Shown: piece by piece, positions 50,782-57,576 of the stretch
How the letters are laid out: every line of letters begins with the position of its first letter
Numbering within the stretch: position 1 is the stretch's first letter
Source: Mycetocola_B reblochoni
Lineage (GTDB): Bacteria; Actinomycetota; Actinomycetes; Actinomycetales; Microbacteriaceae
Assembly: GCF_003667525.1 (NCBI RefSeq)
Contig: NZ_RCUW01000003.1
Location: forward strand, 186,001-250,000
DNA length: 64,000 nt
Reading direction: 5' to 3'
Program-made: the position numbers and the translations under genes
The notes under the pieces: model-generated
What the model was told of the DNA's origin: nothing
Databases searched by the model: none
Seen by the model: only the letters and a program-made list of their open reading frames with translations

Positions 50782-51108
50782 TCAGTCGGTGCCCGGCCAG
50801 GTGATCGGGTCAGAAGCGACGATCCTGGTCGTGGCGCCGTAGGACTCGATCAGTCGGGCCCTGGCTCGTGCGCCGGAGTGGGAGCCGTAGGTGTACCGGT
50901 CGGAGGGCCAGAAGAACCCTGTGTGCCCGTGACGCTCTTTCCACTCTCGACGGTCATCGAGGTTCTGCAACCACCCGTCGGGCTGCCAGTCGGGATTGAG
51001 GCCGCGGTATTCTTCCCCATCGATTGGGTCAACGTAGACCTCACCACGGGCACCTTCCGGGTAAGAGATGATCTCGACACGGAACAACTGCTTCGGGATG
51101 ATCCTCAC
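50782..51108 (-). CDS. Hypothetical protein, 108 residues
   Basis: The GTG at 51108 follows GGAGG by seven bases and overlaps the upstream stop (GTGA). The product begins MRIIPKQLFRVEIISYPEGARG. It contains WQPDGWLQNLDDRREWKERHG and a basic end. It has no signal peptide and no recognised family. It is part of the early leftward operon. Confidence 0.65.
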   Translation of the reverse strand: MRIIPKQLFRVEIISYPEGARGEVYVDPIDGEEYRGLNPDWQPDGWLQNLDDRREWKERHGHTGFFWPSDRYTYGSHSGARARARLIESYGATTRIVASDPITWPGTD

Positions 51109-51443
51109 GCGTCCACCTCCGGCTGTCCGGGCTCGGTGCGTCTCGTGAGGTGCTTCTGCTCGGTGAGCTCGAGCAGTTCCGTCAACGTGCCGATCAGGGT
51201 GCGCGCCTCGTCCAGGGTGATGTCCAACCATCCCTGCGTGCGGGTCGCCTGCACCGTGATCTCCGTCTCATCAGAGGTCACCGCCCCGATCTCCTGATTG
51301 ATGAAGACGTACCGGTCAATCCATGCTCTGACGTCGCCGTGGACGATGCGCTTGGACCAGAATCGCTCAACGACCTCCCGCGGGTTCTCGTCGTCCACGT
51401 CCTGCTCTACTGCCCACGCGGGTGCTGTGCTTGTGGTGCTCAT
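51105..51443 (-). CDS. Hypothetical protein, 112 residues
   Basis: The product MSTTSTAPAWAVEQDVDDENP... contains EITVQATRTQGWLDITLDEARTLIGTLTELLEL, a strand-helix unit also seen in shape in its upstream neighbour. ATGA overlaps link it to both neighbours. Unknown function, probably a small early protein. Confidence 0.65.
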   Translation of the reverse strand: MSTTSTAPAWAVEQDVDDENPREVVERFWSKRIVHGDVRAWIDRYVFINQEIGAVTSDETEITVQATRTQGWLDITLDEARTLIGTLTELLELTEQKHLTRRTEPGQPEVDA

Positions 51444-51826
51444 GCGGCCACCGCCTGGGTGTTGATGCGGTTCACCATGCCGGCCGCGGTGATGAGGGCG
51501 TCAGCGAGAGCAAGGGCGTCGTGCGCGGTCTCGACACTGACAACGCTCGTCATCGTGAACACGGTTGCAACGGGTGTCCCGGTGGTGGGCTGGCCGTTGA
51601 TGATCTGGTCGAGCTGTGACACTTCCACAACCCGGTCGGCACCCAACTGAACCCCCTTCGTCCACGTCACTTCCGGGGAACCATTGAGCGAGGTTGATGC
51701 GTCACCGTCCGCCGCCCATGACGGTCGCGCTTTGAGAAGTCGGGCATCGATCGGGAGCGCATTGACTGCAGAATCAGGTGTCACGCCCAGGCCATCCCTG
51801 GTATCGTTGTGGTTAGTAGTTGACAT
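51440..51826 (-). CDS. Hypothetical protein, 128 residues
   Basis: GAAAGGC precedes the ATG at 51826. The product begins MSTTNHNDTRDGLGVTPDS. Its second half reads TMTSVVSVETAHDALALADALITAAGMVNR, a strand-helix pattern like the next gene's ITVQA...LDEARTLIGTLTELLE. The pair may be diverged duplicates. The frame is open further upstream, but that part lacks a good ribosome binding site. Confidence 0.65.
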   Translation of the reverse strand: MSTTNHNDTRDGLGVTPDSAVNALPIDARLLKARPSWAADGDASTSLNGSPEVTWTKGVQLGADRVVEVSQLDQIINGQPTTGTPVATVFTMTSVVSVETAHDALALADALITAAGMVNRINTQAVAA

Positions 51827-51923
51827 GAAATTGCCTTTCATCTGGTGTTTTGTGTTGATGAACTTGCTTGAAGAACCGTCGTGAGCATGTGAGGTTGCAC
51901 CCTCGCTCATGGCGGTTTTTCGT

Positions 51924-52118
51924 TTACTCGCTGGCACTGTCGCCTGCGATGATCCGCATGAACGCTTCACGCGGGATGAGTTGACGCTTGCCGAACTTCA
52001 CGGTCGGGATCGCGCCCGACTGGACGCCAGCCTTGATCGTTCGCCAATCGAGGCCTGCGGCCTCGGAAGCATCAGTGAAGGTCATCAACGCCGGCGCGAT
52101 TCGATCTGTGATAGCCAT
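51924..52118 (-). CDS. Excisionase-like helix-turn-helix protein
   Basis: The 64-residue protein has the MerR/Xis-type helix-turn-helix: MTFTDASEAAGLDWRTIKAGVQSGAIPTVKFGKRQLIPREAF. Proteins like this bend attachment-site DNA and favour excision, or act as small regulators. AGGAGGG lies seven bases before the ATG at 52118. It is the first gene of the leftward operon and divergent from the integrase operon, the usual place for xis. Confidence 0.75.
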   Translation of the reverse strand: MAITDRIAPALMTFTDASEAAGLDWRTIKAGVQSGAIPTVKFGKRQLIPREAFMRIIAGDSASE

Positions 52119-52170
52119 TTGGCCCTCCTGCCCTTAGTTGAGCCACACATTGCGGCTCTTTGACACTGCT

Positions 52171-52200
52171 ACGCTAACGCGAGTGGCGGCATGTTGTCAA
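52171..52200 (-). promoter_or_regulatory. Promoter of the leftward (xis) operon
   Basis: TTGACA (52195-52200) and TAGCGT (52171-52176) are 18 bases apart on the minus strand. This is the best -35 box I saw in the window. Confidence 0.65.
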
Positions 52201-52210
52201 GGCCACGCAA

Positions 52211-52238
52211 TTGCAGAGTTTTGACGACGCGCTATGCT
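52211..52238 (+). promoter_or_regulatory. Promoter of the winged-helix/integrase operon
   Basis: TTGCAG (52211-52216) and TATGCT (52233-52238) are 16 bases apart. TATGCT ends six bases before the GTG at 52245, so the mRNA should be leaderless. It faces the xis promoter back to back, with 10 bp between the -35 boxes. Confidence 0.6.
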
Positions 52239-52244
52239 GACTCC

Positions 52245-52862
52245 GTGACCACGAAAAATGCCACCCCCACACCCGAATGGACAAACCTTCCCGATGGGAC
52301 CACGGCCCGAGTGGGAGAGCTCTTGGAGTACGGAGCGAATCTTCGAATTCCTGCGTGGTGGGAGCACGCGGGTGTTCCTCTCGATTCAGGCAGTCAGGTC
52401 CAGCTGAGGGCAGATTGGGACGTTCGAGAGCAGGCATACGCAGTTACTCGCTTGTCGGTTCAGGACGATCAAACTGCGATCACTTCAACAACACTTCGGG
52501 CCATTCCACTGACGCGGCTCGTTGCGGCGAGAAGCGTCCTAGCGATGGAATCAAACGGTCAGATAAGGCTGGATGAAGAATGGATGAGCGCGCCTATCGC
52601 CCTAGCCACGATTGCCAGACGAGCTGGAGACAGCAAGACCTCGGGGCCAACGGCAGACAACCTCAGCCTTCTTGCCCATGTTTACGACTACAATGCCGTG
52701 ACCACCAAGAACCCACTCAAGGCCGTGTCTGCGCAGATGGACATCCCTGAACGCACAGCCAGCCATTGGATAAAACTGGCGCGTGAAAGGGGATACTTGT
52801 CCTCAGGAATCCCGCTTGCAGAAGCGGAGCGGCGAGCCGCCAGACTTAGCCCTCTTCAGTAA
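52245..52862 (+). CDS. Winged-helix-like protein upstream of the integrase
   Basis: The 205-residue protein has a mixed N-terminal domain (LEYGANLRIPAWWEHAGVPL...) and a C-terminal helix-turn-helix (about 155-190, VSAQMDIPERTASHWIKLARERGYL). It could repress the divergent xis operon, or the integrase operon it heads. The GTG at 52245 is six bases after the -10 box. Its TAA overlaps the integrase ATG by one base (TAATG), so the two are coupled. Confidence 0.7.
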   Translation: MTTKNATPTPEWTNLPDGTTARVGELLEYGANLRIPAWWEHAGVPLDSGSQVQLRADWDVREQAYAVTRLSVQDDQTAITSTTLRAIPLTRLVAARSVLAMESNGQIRLDEEWMSAPIALATIARRAGDSKTSGPTADNLSLLAHVYDYNAVTTKNPLKAVSAQMDIPERTASHWIKLARERGYLSSGIPLAEAERRAARLSPLQ

Positions 52863-54067
52863 TGAGCAGACGCGCAAACAACGACAGCACCATCTCCGCC
52901 TACACGCTCAGCGATGGCACGGAACGTTGGAGAATCGCCTACTGGCACGCGCCCCCAGGCGGCGAACCGAAACGCCACTTCAAAAAGGGATTCGCTACTG
53001 AACAAGCGGCCGAAGATGCACTTGAAGACATCCGTGTCGACATACGCCGCGGTGACCATGTTCAAGCAGCCCGAGACACCCTCGACGGCTACACCCGCAT
53101 CTACTTCGATGGCCTCCGCGTCAAGCCGTCAACTCTCGACGCCTACCAACGGCACTACCGCAATCACATCGCCCCTCACCTCGGGCGACGGAAACTATCC
53201 GACATCACCACCGCGGATCTCAATAGCCTCTATAGGCGACTCGAACGCTCCGGCCGTAAAGATTCCGGGCACCACGGCGAACCACTTTCCGCGGCGACAG
53301 TGCGCCATGTCCACGCGATCCTTGTCCAGGTTTTATCGGCCGCAGTCGCTGACAACATCATCCGCGCGAACCCAGCCACAGCCCGCAACATCAATCCGCC
53401 GACGCTCGCCGAAGCCGCCGCGCCTGAGATGACGGTATGGACACCAGAACAGGCGCGAGCATTCCTTACATGGTCCAAGGCAGACGGCGACTATCTCCAA
53501 ACGGCCTGGCATCTGCTTCTTGCGACCGGCATGAGGCGAGGCGAGGCGTTGGCGCTCCGATGGCGAGATGTGGATGTTACCAACGGGCGGCTCAGTATCA
53601 CGAGGTCGCTCAGCTACGTCAAAGTAGACGGCAAGAAGAAGATGACGTTCCAATCTCCCAAGTCGGGGAAAAAGCGCGTCGTGGACATTGATACGGCAAC
53701 CGTCGAAGTCCTCAAAAGCCACAAGACCGCCATGAGCGTTCATCCGGAATTCGTCAAGCCTGACTCAACCGTGATGGTCAACAGGTTCGGCCAACCACTA
53801 AACCCTGAACGGTTCAGTGTGCAGTTCACAGAGCGAGTCAAAAAGGCGCAAGGGATCATCGCCGACCTGCCGATGCTCAAAGTCCACGAGCTCCGCCACA
53901 CGCACGCGACCATGCTGCTTGTCGCAGGCGCACACCCCAAAGTTGTTCAGGAGCGCCTTGGTCACGCGACGATCAACATCACCCTCAGCGTCTATTCGCA
54001 CCTGAATGCTTCGATGCAACGCGGTGCGGCAGACACAATCGGAGGGCTGTTAACCGACGAAAGCTAG
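52862..54067 (+). CDS. int: Tyrosine-type site-specific integrase
   Basis: The 401-residue protein has an Arm-type N-terminal domain (about 10-60), a core-binding SAM-like domain (about 70-165) and the catalytic domain. Catalytic residues are Arg225 in ATGMRRGEAL, His342 and Arg345 in HELRHTHAT, His368 in LGHAT and Tyr378 in SVYSHLN. It inserts and removes the element at the ssrA 3' end, about 95 bp from the right repeat. Its stop codon lies in a terminator-like inverted repeat that also contains a putative arm site. Confidence 0.95.
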   Translation: MSRRANNDSTISAYTLSDGTERWRIAYWHAPPGGEPKRHFKKGFATEQAAEDALEDIRVDIRRGDHVQAARDTLDGYTRIYFDGLRVKPSTLDAYQRHYRNHIAPHLGRRKLSDITTADLNSLYRRLERSGRKDSGHHGEPLSAATVRHVHAILVQVLSAAVADNIIRANPATARNINPPTLAEAAAPEMTVWTPEQARAFLTWSKADGDYLQTAWHLLLATGMRRGEALALRWRDVDVTNGRLSITRSLSYVKVDGKKKMTFQSPKSGKKRVVDIDTATVEVLKSHKTAMSVHPEFVKPDSTVMVNRFGQPLNPERFSVQFTERVKKAQGIIADLPMLKVHELRHTHATMLLVAGAHPKVVQERLGHATINITLSVYSHLNASMQRGAADTIGGLLTDES

Positions 54068-54110
54068 CCTCAACTGTGCCTTTAACTGTGCCTCAGTTGA
54101 AACTAGCTTT
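54060..54110 (+). terminator. Inverted repeat after the integrase gene
   Basis: AAAGCTAG-N3-CAACTG pairs with CAGTTG-N3-CTAGCTTT. The first arm includes the integrase stop codon, and the loop holds the paired CTGTGCC motif. It ends in TTT and may terminate the integrase mRNA. Confidence 0.55.
54074..54092 (+). repeat. Right copy of paired CTGTGCC motif (possible integrase arm site)
   Basis: CTGTGCCTTTAACTGTGCC matches the motif at 44528-44546 at 17 of 19 positions and has the same orientation. It lies about 70 bp inside the right repeat. Confidence 0.5.
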
Positions 54111-54128
54111 CATCATGCATGAAACTCG

Positions 54129-54185
54129 CCCGGCAAACCGGGCCAGTGCAACAACAACCAATGGTGGAGATGGGGGGAATTGAAC
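54129..54185. repeat. Right attachment repeat, overlapping the ssrA 3' end
   Basis: 54161-54185 is identical to 44386-44410. The element-side 32 bp (54129-54160) resemble the chromosomal 44354-44385 at 25 of 32 positions. A GCCCGG-CAAA-CCGGGC hairpin differs from its left counterpart by paired changes. Confidence 0.9.
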
Positions 54186-54532
54186 CCCCGTCCACTGCTG
54201 AGATTCTGCGCCTTCTACGGGCGTAGTCCGTGGAAGCGTTCTGCTCGGCCCCGACCTTTGTCACGGACGCCTAGGTCGACGGGCCCAGTATCAGTAAAAG
54301 TCCCGCGTCACCCTGATACACGATGACGCAGCAAGTCCCCTCAATGACGCCAGGATCCGGGGCAGGGACAAACCCGGTCTGACGGACTTTCTACTCTTGC
54401 TTAGGCAGCGAGAGCGAAGTCGGTGCGCTTAGCATTGGCACCTATGTTTTGCGGAGAGCGTTAACGAGATAACCCCGCATCCTCGGCCCGCTTCTCGCAG
54501 TTTCACAGGCAATGTCGAAACCGATCATCCCC
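54162..54532 (-). ncRNA. ssrA: Transfer-messenger RNA
   Basis: The 371-nt RNA starts GGGGATGATCGGTTTCGACA and ends CGGGGGTTCAATTCCCCC-CATCTCC-ACCA. The acceptor ends pair over seven positions with one G-U, and the CCA is encoded. The tag frame (54401-54439) encodes ANAKRTDFALAA and a TAA stop, with the typical proteolysis end ALAA. It rescues stalled ribosomes with SmpB (gene at 56071). Its 3' end is the integration site of the element, and the gene stays complete. Confidence 0.97.
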
Positions 54533-54723
54533 CTGCGCGCTCGGACGGCAATGGTTGCCGATCCGTGCGGGTCGTTGTAGCGCTGTTGAGTTGTCACACG
54601 ACGATCCGGACGCGCCGGACTCTCAGAGTCTACCGCCCACGCGGCGCCATCGGCGACCCGAGTCGTCGCGTTCGCTCTGAGCGCGGTTCCCGTGCCGAGT
54701 GGTGCCGGGGTTAGGCTGTGCGC

Positions 54724-55995
54724 ATGCTCCCCCGCCGCTCCCTCGCACCCCTGGGCGTGGTCGCGCTCGTCGCCGCCTCGGTATTTGCTGGGCCGGCGGG
54801 TGCCGCGACGGCCGACGACTACCCCAGCTGGGATGACGTCACCAAGGCGAAGTCGAGCGCATCCGCGACTGCCGCCGAGGTCGCTCGCGTCTCCGACGCC
54901 CTCGACGATCTGGACGCCACCGCTGCGGCACTCGGCGCCGACGCCGTTGCCGCGTCCGAGACGTCGGCTCAGCGCGCCTCCGAGCTGGCAGACGCCGAGA
55001 AGCACGTGTCCGCGCTGACGTCACGTCTCTCCGAGGCCGAGGACGAGGAGCAGCAGGCGTCCCAGACCGCCGGAGCGGTCGCGGCGCGTCTGGCGCGCAA
55101 CGGCGACTCCGCGACCCTCCGCCTCGCGATGAGCGAGGACCCCGGATCGCTGCTGCAGTCGCTGAGCAGCCTCGAGCAGCTGACCTCCGTGAGCCGGCGC
55201 GCTCTCGACACAGCGTCGCGCGCGCGTGGCACCGTCGCCTCCCTCCGAGCCGACGCGGAGGAGGCGGAGCGCGTCCGCCAGGACCGGGCGGCGGCTGCGG
55301 CACAGGCCGCAGACGCAGCCGCGGCGGCCTCGGCCGAGGCGGACGAGGCAGTCGCGGAGACGACCGCCCGTCAGAAGACCCTCTACAGCCAGCTCGCGAC
55401 GCTCAAGGACACCTCGGCGAAGGTCGAGAAGGACTACCGACAGGGTCAGGAGATGGCCCGCGTAGCCAGGGAGCAGCAGGCCGCCGCCGAGGCGCAGGCG
55501 GCCAAGGACGAGGCCGCACGTCAGGCGCGGGCCGCGGCCTCAGCCTCGGGAACCGGGTCTGGCGGCTCCTCCAGCGCGGCGTCGTCGACCGGCTCGTCCT
55601 CCGGCTCCGCGTCCTCGGGATCCGGTTCCTCGGGCGGTTCGGGGTCGTCCGGTGGTTCGGGGTCGTCCGGCGCATCCTCGCAGGACCGCTCCCCGGCCGC
55701 CGCGCAGGCCTACGCATCATCCCGGGTGTCCGCTCGTGGCTGGGGCCAGGAGCAGTTCTCCTGCCTGGTCAAGCTGTGGAACAAGGAGTCCGGCTGGAAC
55801 TACCAGGCGACGAACCCGTCCAGCCTCGCCTACGGGATCCCGCAGGCGCTTCCCGGCGGCAAGATGATCACCGCCGGCGCCGACTGGCGGACCAACCCGC
55901 GCACCCAGGTCGACTGGGGTCTGTCCTACATCGCCGACGTCTACGGCACCCCGTGCAGCGCGTGGTCGCACTCGCAAGCGACCAACTGGTACTGA
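54724..55995 (+). CDS. Secreted coiled-coil protein with lytic transglycosylase-like domain
   Basis: The 423-residue precursor has a signal peptide (4-28, ending AGAATA), a long Ala-rich coiled coil (about 40-270) and a Ser/Gly linker (274-320). The C-terminal lysozyme-like domain (330-423) has Glu355 in LWNKESGWN as the likely catalytic acid, plus Cys347 and Cys411, which may pair. The domain resembles RPF/SLT-type muralytic enzymes. The coiled coil recalls hydrolases that FtsX activates during division, but here the gene is opposite in strand to ftsEX and smpB. The ATG at 54724 lies six bases after TAGGCT (54712-54717), a leaderless promoter; a GTG at 54718 is less likely. Confidence 0.85.
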   Translation: MLPRRSLAPLGVVALVAASVFAGPAGAATADDYPSWDDVTKAKSSASATAAEVARVSDALDDLDATAAALGADAVAASETSAQRASELADAEKHVSALTSRLSEAEDEEQQASQTAGAVAARLARNGDSATLRLAMSEDPGSLLQSLSSLEQLTSVSRRALDTASRARGTVASLRADAEEAERVRQDRAAAAAQAADAAAAASAEADEAVAETTARQKTLYSQLATLKDTSAKVEKDYRQGQEMARVAREQQAAAEAQAAKDEAARQARAAASASGTGSGGSSSAASSTGSSSGSASSGSGSSGGSGSSGGSGSSGASSQDRSPAAAQAYASSRVSARGWGQEQFSCLVKLWNKESGWNYQATNPSSLAYGIPQALPGGKMITAGADWRTNPRTQVDWGLSYIADVYGTPCSAWSHSQATNWY

Positions 55996-56016
55996 GCCGG
56001 ACAGCCGACACCGAGC

Positions 56017-56066
56017 GATCACCCGCGATCACCCGCGATCACCCGCGATCACCCGCGATCACCCGC
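56017..56066. repeat. Five tandem copies of GATCACCCGC
   Basis: Five perfect 10-bp units fill most of the gap between the convergent hydrolase and smpB genes. The run ends 4 bp before the smpB stop. It likely arose by slippage and may vary between strains. Confidence 0.95.
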
Positions 56067-56070
56067 GACG

Positions 56071-56547
56071 CTACTCCCCCATGCGATTGCGTGTCGCCAT
56101 GGCCCTCGCCGCCTCACGCTTGTCCTGACGCTCGCGCAGGGCATGCCGCTTGTCGTACTCCTTCTTGCCCTTGGCGATGGCGATCTCGACCTTGGCCCTG
56201 CCGTCGCTGAAGTACATCTGCAACGGGATGATCGTATAGCCGCCGGGCGCCACCTTCTGGGAGATCTTGATGATCTGGGCCTTGTGCAGCAGGAGCTTGC
56301 GCTTGCGCCGAGGCGGGTGGTTGGTCCAGGTCCCGGCCCGGTACTCGGGGATGTGCACGGCGTCGAGCCAGGCCTCCCCTCCCTCGATGAAGGCGTAGCC
56401 GTCGACGAGGGAGGCGCGCCCCTGACGGAGTGACTTCACCTCGGTCCCGCTGAGGACGAGCCCCGCCTCGAAGGTGTCCTCGATGAGGTAGTCGTGGCGC
56501 GCCTTACGGTTGGTGGCGACCACCTTCTGTCCGCGTTCCTTCGGCAC
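56071..56547 (-). CDS. smpB: SsrA-binding protein
   Basis: SmpB binds tmRNA and brings it to stalled ribosomes. The 158-residue protein starts MPKERGQKVVATNRKARHDY and has the oligonucleotide-binding fold with LSGTEVKSLRQGRASL and the basic tail KGKKEYDKRHALRERQ. The GTG at 56547 is preferred over the GTG at 56556, because AAGGAG is ten bases before the former and only about one base before the latter. A TAAGAT box at 56601-56606 suggests its own promoter. ssrA lies 1.5 kb downstream. Confidence 0.96.
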   Translation of the reverse strand: MPKERGQKVVATNRKARHDYLIEDTFEAGLVLSGTEVKSLRQGRASLVDGYAFIEGGEAWLDAVHIPEYRAGTWTNHPPRRKRKLLLHKAQIIKISQKVAPGGYTIIPLQMYFSDGRAKVEIAIAKGKKEYDKRHALRERQDKREAARAMATRNRMGE

Positions 56548-56661
56548 CTCTGACACTCCTTCGCTCCGGTCGTCGAGCCGAACGCCGACGACAGCCTTCC
56601 ATCTTAGCCCGCTACAACGCCGTCAGCGCGAGGGACAAAGCCCCCGCGCCGACCGAACGGA

Positions 56662-57576
56662 CTAGATCTTCATGTACCTGCGAATCGCGAAGTTCGCGGA
56701 CAGGGCAGCCAGAAGCGCCCCGACGAGGATCAGCAGAGGCGCGACGAGCAGCGCTTCCGGAACACCGACGAAGTTGACCGCCATCACTCGGTCGGCCAGG
56801 TAGCCCTGGATGAAGTAGTGCACGATCCCCACGACGGCGGCACTGGCCAGCACGGATCCGATGAGGGCGGAGAACACGCCTTCGAGGATGAACGGCGTCT
56901 GGATGAACCTGTTCGAGGCACCGACCAGTCGCATGATGCCGATCTCCTTCCGCCGCGAGAACGCCGACAGCCGGATCGTGGTGGCGATGAGGAGCACCGC
57001 GGCCAGGAGCATGAGGCCCGCGATCGAGATCGCGGTGATACTTCCGGCGTTGAGAACCTGGAAGATGCCGTCCAGGTAGGTCCGCTGGTCGACGACCTGG
57101 TCCACGCCGGACTGACTCGACAGCCCCTCCTGGATCACGGCCGACTGACTCGGGTCCTTGAGGTTAATCCAGTAGGTCTCGTTCAGCTGCTCCGGCGTGA
57201 CCAGAGCAGCGATGTCGTTGTCCTCGAACTGCTTCTTGAAGTTCTCGTACGCCTGATCGCGGTCCTCGAACCAGTACTCGTTGATGAAGGGGGCGAGGGT
57301 GTCGGAGTCCAGCTGCTCCTCGATGAGGGTCTTCTGGTCGTCCGTCGCGGCACCGCTCACGCAGTTCTCGCTCTGCGACTCGTCGGTGCAGAGGTAGACC
57401 GCCACCTGTGCCTTGTCGTACCAGAACGTCTTCATCTGGGCGATCTGCATCTGCGTCAGCACGGCCATCCCGACGAACGTCAGCGAGATGAAGGTCACGA
57501 GAATGACCGAGATCACCATGGAGACATTGCGGCGCAGACCGAGGACGGCCTCCTGCCAAATCAGGGAGAATCTCAT
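56662..57576 (-). CDS. ftsX: Cell division protein FtsX
   Basis: FtsX is the membrane subunit of the FtsEX complex, which activates cell-wall hydrolases during division. The 304-residue protein has four membrane helices: near residues 20-45 and three in the second half, with ISIAGLMLLAAVLLIATTIRL and the conserved RKEIGIMRLVGAS. A large extracellular loop (about 50-165) would bind a hydrolase. The ATG at 57576 overlaps ftsE by 4 bp. Confidence 0.96.
   Translation of the reverse strand: MRFSLIWQEAVLGLRRNVSMVISVILVTFISLTFVGMAVLTQMQIAQMKTFWYDKAQVAVYLCTDESQSENCVSGAATDDQKTLIEEQLDSDTLAPFINEYWFEDRDQAYENFKKQFEDNDIAALVTPEQLNETYWINLKDPSQSAVIQEGLSSQSGVDQVVDQRTYLDGIFQVLNAGSITAISIAGLMLLAAVLLIATTIRLSAFSRRKEIGIMRLVGASNRFIQTPFILEGVFSALIGSVLASAAVVGIVHYFIQGYLADRVMAVNFVGVPEALLVAPLLILVGALLAALSANFAIRRYMKI

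Larger units (their letters stand above)
44386..54160. mobile_element. 9775-bp integrative element in the 3' end of ssrA
   Basis: The element is bounded by the 25-bp direct repeat, with the integrase gene at its right end pointing to the repeat. Integration kept ssrA complete on the right. Inside are an excisionase-like gene, a RepA-like ATPase, several small ORFs, a tail-fibre-like gene, a winged-helix gene and a lipoprotein gene. There is no recognisable terminase, portal, capsid, lysis, relaxase or type IV secretion gene. Composition is lower in G+C than the flanks. It could be a phage satellite, a reduced prophage, or a mobilisable island; the tail-like gene favours a phage link. Confidence 0.88.
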
